This document shows positions 55,444 to 64,000 of a DNA stretch of 64,000 nt, piece by piece. The stretch is taken from NCBI GenBank assembly GCA_003290165.1, contig QNQO01006955.1:1-64000 (forward strand). Direction: 5' to 3'. Numbering within the stretch: position 1 is the first letter of the stretch; every line of letters begins with the position of its first letter. Origin of the DNA: Berberis thunbergii. Its lineage: Eukaryota > Streptophyta > Magnoliopsida > Ranunculales > Berberidaceae. The notes below the pieces were generated by a model. The model saw only the letters and a program-made list of their open reading frames with translations, searched no databases and was not told where the DNA came from. The position numbers were made by a program, and so were the translations under genes.

Positions 55444-56406
55444 TAGGGGCAGGTCCAGTTAATCGATCCAAAAATCCAAAATCGAGGCAATTTTAGACCT
55501 GAGATATTATGAACCGAGACCGGACTGACTTGGGCCGATTAACCGAATTTTCGGGCCGAACTGGGCCGATCTCGATTTAGACCCTAATTTTTTCCCTGTT
55601 ATATTATTGGATCGGATCACAACGTAATCAATAATCTCTAACAAAGTTAATGACAAAGAGTTGGCCATCACACAAATAGAGGATGAACGAAGATCGAAAG
55701 AATCAACAGAGGTCAATGCTAAAAGAAAGAAACAGACTTTGCGTCAAAAGATAGAGATTGATTTCCAGCGCCATAAGGATGATGTCCAAATACTGGAACA
55801 TGAACTCTCTCGTCTCAAAGCATCTGCTGAGTCGAACAATCTACATAGCCAAACAAATGCGCACCTCTTCACAGTTGATTGTTTCTTTTCTTCTTTTTTA
55901 GAGAGCTCAGATCTGTGTGAGGTGGTGGCATCCATTGCTTCTTTTCTTCTTTCTCGAATAACCCAGCGAATTCAGAGGAAATTGTGGGGTTTTGAGGGAG
56001 AGGGTCGGTGCGAGAAGATGAGAAGAAGGTGGGGGGGTTGGTGGTTTTGAAGAAGATGAGGGAAGTGGTTTGGGGTTGGTGGTTGGTGGTTTTGAAGTGG
56101 GGTTGAGGGTGGGTTAGATATTTTGAGGTGGGAGTACCCTTTGCTAATACGTGGCCAGTGGGTATACTTTGGGTTGGGCTTTAGAGAAAATGTTTGGGTT
56201 GAGATTTGGGGAAAATGGTCACTTAAATTTTTTTTAATATTTGGGTTGGGCTGGTGATTCTTCGAGCTTTGACAATGAAAACTGATAATCGAATTGACGT
56301 ATTTGGGCCGGGCCGGGCCGAACTTTGGGACTGACTAATAAATAACAATAGAAAACCCGATGTTTTCGGTTCGAGCTGGGTTTTCAGTCTCAAATGCCCA
56401 CCCCTA
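55444..56406. mobile_element. hAT-type insertion in the protease of element 3
   Basis: TAGGGGCAGGTCC to AATGCCCACCCCTA, 963 bp, flanked by ATAGTTGG (55436-55443) and ATAGTTGA (56407-56414). Subterminal GGGCCGGGCCGAA and CGAACTGGGCCG words. The interior differs from the other three. No transposase. Confidence 0.88.
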
Positions 56407-56708
56407 ATAGTTGATGTTGATTTTCTGAGAAATATTAAGGCCTTGGTAGCACCTTATATGGGTGGGGTTATGTTGATGGATCCCCACCAGCCATGCTTTG
56501 TGCCTGGTCTTGTCTGGAAGAGAGACACGAAAATAAACAAAGCTGATGCTTGTGTTGATGTGCCACAAAATGTGAGTTTGTTGTCATCATTGCAAGTTAA
56601 GAAGGGTTTTCGCAAGGGACGGATCATGTACCTGACTAATCTTGTTGAGATCAAACCAGACCATACAGTTTATGTGCCCCAAATTATTGCTAATGTGTTG
56701 GAGAGTTT
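56407..56708 (+). pseudogene. Protease end and pre-RT linker of element 3
   Basis: Continues the protease frame: VDFLRNIKALVAPYMGGVML, then the linker FRKGRIMYLTNLVEIKPDHT and QIIANVLESF. It breaks off at 56708 where the copia element begins. The RT part follows at 62917 with EFSDVMPPELPKMLPPR, so only the copia insertion separates them. Confidence 0.85.
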
Positions 56709-57593
56709 TGGAAAATATAATTGCTGCAAATTTAATTAGGAACGAAGTTACCAAAGTTTTCTTGGGATGAGTCGTGGACTAGGTCGCTCTCTTTAAGACA
56801 TTTTACGGCTCTTTTCAATATTGTGCAAGCAGTTTTTAAGCCTAGTCATCCCCAGGATAAAACCGCCCAGAATACCTTTTCTGTCTCGTTCAGTCACATG
56901 CACTTGCTGAAGAACGGAAATCTATCACCTAATTTCTTTTGCTCGGAATCACGAAAATCAATTACAGTAAATAAGCAAAGTATTTCGAAAACAAAACTCA
57001 AACTCTATTTGATGAAACGGAGTTCCGAAAACTCTCTGAAATATTAGAAATTGTTTACAAATAAACTCTCTGAAATGAAAAACTTTTTTTTTCTAATAAA
57101 ATTGTGTTTGCTTTTGATGTTTTTATCTGAAAGAGAGAACAATTATTTATAGGCCAATAGAAAGATTCATTTGAGAGAAAACAAGGCTAAATAAGTGGAG
57201 GAAATCATGAAAAACGTGTGGAAATCGTGGAGAGAATACTGGGTTTCCTCTGACTCAGTCTTGTTCTTTAAAGAAAATAAAAAGATATTTAATATTTTAT
57301 TTTTCCAAATAAAATTTCAACAAAAAGAATAGGTTTCGATCCGACCCGACCCAACTCGGCTTGGCCGGCCAGTCGCAGCAGCGCGCACGTGTGGAGTGGA
57401 CCAACATTGGTTGGTCTCCTCTCTCCTTCACAAAAGTGGTTACCCCTTGGGGTCCAAACCCAAGTCCAAAAACTATCCTTATTAACTCATCCAAAGTGAC
57501 TTACATAGAGGATATGGGACTAAACAATTTAGAGAGAGACTTGAAAGTTAAGAAACCATTTCCCTTTTTGAATTTCACAACAATATTTCAACA
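56709..57593 (-). repeat. 3' LTR of the copia element
   Basis: 885 bp, plus strand TGGAAAATATAATTGC to ATATTTCAACA. The adjacent minus-strand purine tract is AAGTGGGGGAT (57594-57605). A minus-strand TATA box (CCTATAAATAA) is near 57144-57153. Confidence 0.87.
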
Positions 57594-58149
57594 ATCCCCC
57601 ACTTGAATTTAAAAAAAAAATTCATCGAGCAATATATTCAATATAAGATTGTGAATAAACAAAAGTGTATTTCAAATTGAACTCTTGCATAGTGTTCATG
57701 ATTTAGATTATACTAGAGTAACACGTAGTTTTGAACTCTGTCTCTAAAAACATTACATGCACAACCTTACCAGGGTGAAGTCTAAAAAGCATGTGTTTTA
57801 AGGCCATGCACGTATATCCCAGTATAGTGACGTATATCCCAGTATAGTGAAGGTTGTAGAAATTTTGCCCACAGATTCCATAAGAAGCGACCATACTTCC
57901 ACAATCACTTAGGTGAATCTATCAAGAGTATTCCTATAGCTAGGCATTCCACTTCACATAGAGTATAGATCTCATTAAGAGTTTTAACTCATCCTACTAT
58001 CACTTAAGGAACTCATGCTTCAATGTAGGAATGAAATTACCATAAAGTCAGCATGATTAATCATTTCATATCATTCATGACTTGTTATTACCCATTGAAC
58101 CTATTTCTTGGGATTTTCAGTCTATAGGTCGGGTTACCATCATGAATAA

Positions 58150-58695
58150 CTCATCAATCTAAGGGCATAAGTCCCATTCTTTTCAAGGTTTTGAAAACCT
58201 ATTCTCTAGCTAATCCTTTGGTCAAAGGATCAGCTAAGTTCTCATCAGTTCGTACATGATCTACTCTAACAGATCCAATAGATAAAAAAAAAAACTTTCT
58301 AACGTAATGTGCTTACGATGTATTTGTCGTCTCTTGCCGTTATAATAACGGTTCTTTATCTTTGCAATAGCCGTGGTACTATCGCAATGGATCAAGACCA
58401 CTGGTATCAGTTTTTCCCGTAGAGGGATCCCTGCTAGCAGGTTTCTTAACCAACCTGTTTCTTCACTAGCCGTGGCTAATGCTATCGTCTCTGACTCCAT
58501 CGTGGACTGTGCGCGAATAGTTTGTTTCATTGATTTCCAAGAAACTGTTCCACCAACTATATTAAAAATATAGCCACTGATTGTTTTGGAATCATCTGAG
58601 AGGGTGTTCAAATCAGCATTGTTATATCCTTCAAGGACAGCGGGAAACTTCTGATAGTGTAATCCAATGTTCTTAGTCCTCGTTAGGTACCTCAT
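58150..58695 (-). pseudogene. Copia RNase H domain
   Basis: Degrades the RNA strand during reverse transcription. Minus strand: [66 protein letters not shown], and [13 protein letters not shown], with the acidic residues (AD, MESE, CDS) in place. After about codon 130 the frame breaks near 58290. The normal C-terminal part is seen out of frame to about 58150 ([19 protein letters not shown]). Confidence 0.88.
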
Positions 58696-58899
58696 GACCC
58701 TTTCAATAGCATGTCAATGTTTTATACTAGGTCTACTAGTAAATTTGCATAGTAGTCCCACAACATAAGTTATGTCGAGCCTAATGCAATCAGTAGCATA
58801 TCGTATAGGCTACCAATGATGTTGACATACTCATGTTGTCTAACACCATTACCGGGTGTTCTTGAACAAATTTACACTAGGATCATTAAGAGTACATAC

Positions 58900-59610
58900 A
58901 GGTTTATAGTCAGTCCGAGTAATTATATTTCTTTAGGATCTTCTCAATTTAATGTGATTGATCCAAAGAAATTATCTTTTCAGACCTAGTAATCTTAATA
59001 CCAAGGATTACACTCACCTTTCCAAGGTATTTCATATCAAAATTCGCACGCAATAAAGATTTCACATTATTCACGAGATGAATATTAGAACCAAAGATAA
59101 GCAAATCATCCACATATAGACATATAATAGTGCAAATGCCATTTTCAAAATTATAATAAATACATTTGTCACTTTCGTTCACTTTAATGTCATGTGAGAT
59201 AATAAGATTATCAAATTTTTCATGTCATTGCTTTGGAGCTTGTTTCAAACCGTAAAGTGATGTATCTAGTTTGCAAACTTTATTTTCTTGCCCTGGAATT
59301 ACAAAACCTTCAGGTTGGTCCAAGTAAATTTCTTCTTCTAAATCACCATTGGAAAGCAGTCTTAACATCCATTTGGTGCAATACTAGATCGTGTATTGCA
59401 GCAAGAGAAATTAGCACTCGAATAAATGTAATCCTACTAATAGGAGAATATATGTCAAAAAAGTCAACATTTTCTTTCTGTCTAAACCCTTTGGCTACAA
59501 GACGAGCCTTAAACTTTTCCAACATTTTCATCGGGTTTCAATTTCTTCTTAAATACCCACTTACAACCTATTGTCTTGCAACCCGGTGGCAAGTCAACTT
59601 AATGTCAAAT
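58900..59610 (-). pseudogene. Copia reverse transcriptase
   Basis: Pieces in several frames: KFKARLVAKGFRQKENVDFF, ISLAAIHDLVLHQMDVKTAF (59343-59531), then a frameshift, and at 58949-59182 ICLYVDDLLIFGS with the catalytic YVDD (plus coordinates 59105-59116) and MKYLGKVSVILGIKI. The catalytic residues remain, but the frame does not. Confidence 0.88.
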
Positions 59611-59704
59611 TCTATTAGAATTGAGAGAGTCCATTTCATCATCAATAACTTCTTCCCAAAAGTTGGCATCTATAGAAGACAAGGCTTCTTGGAAGTTAAG
59701 GGGA

Positions 59705-60640
59705 TCATCCTCTATTGTTAAAGGCATAGAAGCCAAGGCCATAATTTTTAGAAATTTGGGTTCGTTTACTTCTCCTAGGCTCAGATTTTGTTGCTTTATC
59801 GTTTTCATTGATCCTGATCATTAGTACGTTACTGGAGGATGTACCCCCACTATTCATCAAAATAAAAGGAAATCTATGTTCATAGAAATCAACATCGTTT
59901 GATTCTATGACAACATGATCATTTAGGTTATACAATCTATAGGCTTTGCTGTTAACGGCATAACCTATGAATACACACTCATATGCCCTACTGGCAAGCT
60001 TGTTCCTTTTTGGATCAGGAATTCTTACATATGCTAAACAATCCCAAGTTTTGAAGTATGACAAGTTTGGTTGTCTATTTTTCAAAATCTTATAAGGAGA
60101 AGTTTTATATTTCGATTTAGGGACTCTATTTAGCACATAACAGACCGTCAATATAATCTCTCCCCACCAGTGTGATGCAGCACCAGAGTTAAGTAGAATG
60201 GCAACTATTGATTCAGTAAGAGTTATATTTTTCCTTTCAACTTTGCCATTCACCTTAGGAGAGTACGGTGCAGTTTTTCATGAATAATTTCATGAGAATT
60301 ATAAAACTCTATGAAACTGTTGTAGTCATATTCAGTGTCTTTATCACTTCTAAACCTCTTTATCTTTCTATTAAACTGATTTTCTACTTCCATTAAACAT
60401 ATTTTGAACATGTCAAATGCTTCACTCTTATTTTTCACCGGATAAACAAAGGAATAATCGGAGCAATCATCAATTAACATAATAAAATAACGTTTTCCAT
60501 TTCTAGTCAAAACACCATCAAGTTCACATATATCTGAATGTCTTAAATCTAGAGGTTCAGATTCTCTAATAATAGATTTATGTGGTGTTTTGGTTATTTT
60601 AGCTTGGCTACAATAGTTTCATTTTTCAAAGCCATTTAAG
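59705..60640 (-). pseudogene. Copia integrase
   Basis: A zinc region remnant (NGFEK, stop, NYCSQAK) has TGA where the first Cys of the second pair belongs. The core reads RHSDICELDG, FIMLIDDCSDYSFVYPVKN, IKRFRSDKDTEYD (60250-60510), then after a shift NGKVERKNITLTE, SHWWGEI and CYVLNRVP (59705-60253). The catalytic D, D and E residues are all still present. The C-terminal part includes YECVFIGYAVNSKAYRLYN and a basic tail. Confidence 0.88.
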
Positions 60641-60767
60641 AACAATTTTGGAATTAGGTACTCATGTTTTTAATTATTCGCTTATTAACATGATAGAGTT
60701 TAGCATGTCAGGTATTAAAAGAACACAACATGTAAGAAGAATTAGAAATTTTTATTAGCATCAACGT

Positions 60768-61402
60768 TCAATTTAAACATACCATCAGTGGCATACCTCT
60801 TCCCACAAATACATTGTTCTTAGTGATGGTATACAAATCAGCCCCTATAATTTGAGTAAACCCAGCCTTGTTTAGAAGGTAATCAGAAACTAAATTCTTC
60901 CTCATCTTCGGAGTATGCAGAACGTCCTTTAGGACTACGTTCTTTCCAGAGGAAATTTTCAATTCTACTTCGCCAATTCTAGCAACGATAGTGGAGTGGG
61001 AATCACCCAGCGACACTTTCTTGTCCTTAGCTTAGAATAGGACTTAAACATTTCTCGATCATAGCATACATGTCGAGAAGCACCAGTGTCAACCCACCAT
61101 CCCTCAGATCCACCAACAAAGTTGATATCAGAGACCATGGCTATAAGTTGGCCTTCGGTTAGGTTCGCCTGCGGAACAGGACGAGACCAATTCCGACAGT
61201 TCCTAGCCATATGCCCAGGCCTATTACAGGTATAACATAGGAACTGTGTTGTTTCATTCCTTGACGAGTGTTTTTGTCCATTCTGACTTCGCGAAGGATT
61301 ATGATTTTGTTGGTTGAAGTTCTGGTTGTTCCGGTTCTGATTGTTTCGATTTCTATAGTGACTCTGGATTTTCATAGTCTTTCCACCGGTTTTCAGAGCC
61401 AC
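60768..61402 (-). pseudogene. Copia zinc knuckle and protease
   Basis: Asn/Gln-rich linker, zinc knuckle CYTCNRPGHMARNC, then protease WWVDTGASRHVCYDREMF (Asp codon at plus 61088-61090) and, one frame over, GDSHSTIVARIGEVELKI, VLKDVLHTPKMRKNLVS. DTGASRH is the copia protease signature. One frameshift lies near 61010. Confidence 0.9.
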
Positions 61403-61548
61403 AGGGGTGGATTTCTTATGGTTAGAAATAATCAGAATTTCATCTTTCTGATCGTGTTTCCAAGCTTCCTCCTCAATCCGAAGTCGAGTGATCAGACTTT
61501 TCAGGAGAAATCTTTGGTTTTATGCCTAAGTGCATTCTTAAAGTGTTT

Positions 61549-62053
61549 TCAGCTAGGGGGCAGTTTATTTATCACAACAGCTACTCGAAATTGCTCATCT
61601 AAGGTCATGCCTTCAGATATGATTTCATGAGCAATTTTCTGTAGCTCATGAGATTGGGTTTCCACAGATTTCTCATCAGTCATTTGGTATTTCAGGTAGC
61701 GACTGGTGGCATATTTCTTTGTGTCCGCCTCCTCAGTGTCATATTTCTTCCTAAAGGCTTCCCAAATATCCTTAGCAAATTTTTCAGAATAGTAATAATC
61801 ATACAAATCATCAGACAGACCATTCAGAATAAAGTTCTTACACAAAGTTATTTTCAATCCAGCAATCTAGTTCCTTAGTTCGGGTTTCATCAGGTTCAGC
61901 AGGCAATTCGGGTTTATCGGCATTACCGATATAAGCAACTTTTTGCGTAGTTAAGAAAAATAACATTTTTTGTCTCCATCTTTTAAAGTGTTGACCGTCA
62001 AAACGAAAGGGTCTGTTAAGGTTCTTAGCAGCAACTTTAGTAGTAGTAGACAT
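61549..62053 (-). pseudogene. Copia Gag
   Basis: The start MSTTTKVAAKNLNRPFRFDG at 62053, then FKRWRQKMLFFLTTQKVAYI; after a shift near 61850 FILNGLSDDLYDYYYSEKFA, KDIWEAFRKKYDTEEADTKK, HELQKIAHEIISEGM. This is the UBN2-type gag of copia elements. A further shift separates it from the zinc knuckle. Confidence 0.88.
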
Positions 62054-62079
62054 GACTGATATAAATCATCTTAAATTTT

Positions 62080-62916
62080 TGGAAATATAATTGCTGCAAA
62101 TTTAAATAGGAACGAAGTTACCGAAGCTTTCTTTGGTTGAGCCGCGAACTAGGTCGCTATCTTTAAGACGTTTCGTGGATCTGCCCAAGATTGTGCAAGC
62201 AGTCTGTAAGCCCCGTCGTCCCCAAGATAAAACAGCCTAGAATACCTTTTTTCTCGTTAAGTCACATGCACTTGCTGAAAAGCAAAAATCTATTCACCTA
62301 GTTTCTTTTGCTCGAAATTACGAAAACCAATTACAGTAAATAAGCAAAGTATTTCGAAAACAAAACTTGAACTCTGTTTGATGAAGTAGAGTTATGGAAA
62401 CTCTCTGAAATATTAGAAACTGTTTACAAATAAACTCTCAGAAACGAAAAACTTTTTTCCTAATAAAATTGTGTTTACTTTTGATATTTTATCGGAGAGA
62501 GAGAGAACAAGTATTTATAGGCCGATAGAAAGATTCGTTTGAAAGAAAACAAGGCTAAATAAGTGGAGGAAATCATGAAAAACGTGGAGAGAAGATTTGG
62601 TCTCTTTTAACTCAGTCTTGTTATCTAAAGCAAATAAAAAGATATTTAATATTTTATTGTTTCAAATAAAATTTCAACAAAAGAATTTGACTCGGTCGAA
62701 CGGCGGCGGCGGTGCGCACGTGGACCAACATTGGTCTATTTCGTCCCTCCTTCACAAAAGTGGATACCCCTTGGGGTCCAAACCCAAGTCTAAAAACTAT
62801 CATTATTAACTTCTCCAAGTGAGTTACATAGAGAATATGTGACTAAATAATTTAGAGAGAGATTTAAAAGTTAAGAAACTATTTCCCTTTTTGAAATTCA
62901 CACCAATATTTCAACA
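62080..62916 (-). repeat. 5' LTR of the copia element
   Basis: 837 bp, plus strand TGGAAATATAATTGC to ATATTTCAACA, pairing with 56709-57593. The minus-strand TATA box near 62512-62521 is the likely promoter. Confidence 0.87.
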
Positions 62917-63999
62917 AGAGTTCAGTGATGTGATGCCCCCTGAATTGCCTAAAATGTTACCTCCTAGACTAGACATTGATCATGTGATTGAGTTGGTGCC
63001 TAGTGCGTGCCCTCCTACACAGTCTCCTTGTTGTATGGCTCCATAAGAGTTGGAAGAATTGAGGAAGCAATTGAATGATTTCTGGAATCAAGGTACATAC
63101 AACCAAGCAAAGCTTCTTACGGTGCCCCTGTTATATTTCAAAAGAAGAAAGATAGGTCACTGAGAATGAATGTGGACTACATGCCGCTCAACAAACAAAT
63201 AATGAAGAACAAGTATCCTATGCTGATAGTGGTAGATTTGTTTGACCGAGTTCTTTACTAAGTTGGATATTCAATCTGAATACTACCATGTAAGGATAGC
63301 CTGGTGATGAGCAAAAAACAACCATGGTAATCTGTTACGGTCGTTTGAATATTGTGTTATGCATTTTGGGCTAGCCCATGCCCCGACAACGTTCTGTAAT
63401 TTAATGAATAATATGTTTTCAGACTATATTGACTATCTTGTAGTGTTGTACATAGATGATATTGCAGTCTACAGTTCGACTATCGAAGAGCGTGTGGAGC
63501 ATCTTCAAATAGTACTGGCCAAACAAAGGGAAAGTGAACTCTATGTTAATAAAGAGAAATGTGAGTTTGCTCAGGAAACCATAAATTTCTTGGGTCATAT
63601 GGTGACTCAAAGCGGAGTGCGCACGCATGAGTGCAAGGTGCATGCTCTTGTTGATTGGCTTACGTTAAATAAGATGCGGGAATTGAGATCATTCTTGGGA
63701 TCGTTGAATTACTATCGAAGATTAATTGAAGGGTACTCAAGGAAGGTAGCTTCCCTTAGCATGGGTCTTGTCAGAGACGTGAAAAATGTTTTACATATGT
63801 TGAAGCAAGAAAATTGCTTCAAAACCAGTTCTAAAACTTACAGAGTTTGATGTTCTCTTCAAAGTTTACATAAATGCATCCAACAGAGCCAATGGTAGGG
63901 CGACTGACTACCAGGATTCAATTATCTAATACCAACACCATAGCACAAGGGTTTGGTTCTGGCAAATTTACCGAATGCGATCTCTCTCAGAAGTGAAGA
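62917..63999 (+). pseudogene. Reverse transcriptase of element 3, runs off the window
   Basis: Begins EFSDVMPPELPKMLPPRL, DIDHVIELVP with a stop near 63043, then broken frames (TKLDIQSEYYHVRIA). The longest open part, 63359-63850, has FGLAHAPTTFCNLMNNMFSD, the catalytic VVLYIDDIAVYSS, HLQIVLAKQRESELYVNKEK and CEFAQETINFLGHMV, then LRSFLGSLNYYRRLIEGYS leading to RNase H. YIDD is intact. The copia insertion separates it from its protease. Confidence 0.9.
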
Positions 64000-64000
64000 A

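Larger units (their letters stand above)
56709..62916 (-). mobile_element. Full-length Ty1/copia element, decayed, minus strand
   Basis: 6,208 bp with LTRs 56709-57593 and 62080-62916, both TG...CA. AGAGTT stands at both outer edges. Gag, protease, integrase, RT and RNase H follow in copia order on the minus strand, all with stops or frameshifts. Over the first 168 bases the two LTRs differ at about 26 positions (about 15%, counted by eye), so the insertion is old. No standard primer site is visible in the 26 bases between the 5' LTR and the gag start. Confidence 0.9.

Noticed and set aside
59233..59721. 162-codon plus-strand frame
   Set aside because: Antisense shadow of the copia RT/integrase region.

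Overview
The window is plant nuclear DNA, almost certainly from a flowering plant, and it consists of nested, decayed transposable elements. I found no intact host gene, no tRNA or rRNA gene and no CRISPR array. The evidence for a plant is chromodomain Ty3/gypsy elements, Athila-, Tat/Retand- and Tekay/Del-like LTR sequence, Ty1/copia elements, CACTA ends, Tourist-type MITEs, hAT-type insertions with TAGGGGTGGGCA ends, and SINE-like retroposons. Nearly every coding remnant carries stops or frameshifts. The longest open frame is 408 codons and is retroelement-derived.

Left third (1-17.3 kb). The window opens inside a plus-strand chromovirus (integrase, chromodomain, 3' LTR to 1768). This is followed by copy A of a duplicated segment (about 1770-4190), which holds three MITEs and the 5' end of a copia element. 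Next is a probable Tekay/Del LTR (about 4.2-16.8 kb) with internal tandem repeats. It is split by a CACTA-type element (6956-15001), which is itself split by an Athila-like element (about 7124-12807).

Middle (17.3-36.4 kb). Copy B of the duplicated segment starts at 18030. It contains a MITE inserted into another MITE of its own family, and a short retroposon with a 17-bp target duplication. At 19658-29908 it is interrupted by a 10.25-kb minus-strand Tat/Retand-like element (element 1). Element 1 has gag and protease, an antisense reading frame, a tandem array of about 130 bp, and no reverse transcriptase or integrase. Copy B resumes at 29909 and runs into a copia remnant that has lost protease and integrase. 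After it come a CACTA-like terminus and a tandem array of about 409-bp units.

Right half (36.4-64 kb). A minus-strand non-autonomous LTR element (LTR 36353-37720, primer site 44741-44758) is cut in its right LTR by element 2 (45129 to about 51.6 kb), a plus-strand relative of element 1. Element 2 loses its right end where another plus-strand chromovirus (element 3) begins. Element 3 gives LTR, primer site, gag, protease and, from 62917, reverse transcriptase running out of the window. It is interrupted by three hAT-type insertions and a full-length but dead minus-strand copia element (56709-62916).

Functionally the genes are retroelement modules: Gag shells, pepsin-like proteases, reverse transcriptase/RNase H, and integrases with or without a chromodomain. 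The most unusual content is the element 1/element 2 family: gag-protease plus antisense ORF plus conserved tandem array, no polymerase, and a different substitution of the protease active-site glycine in each copy.
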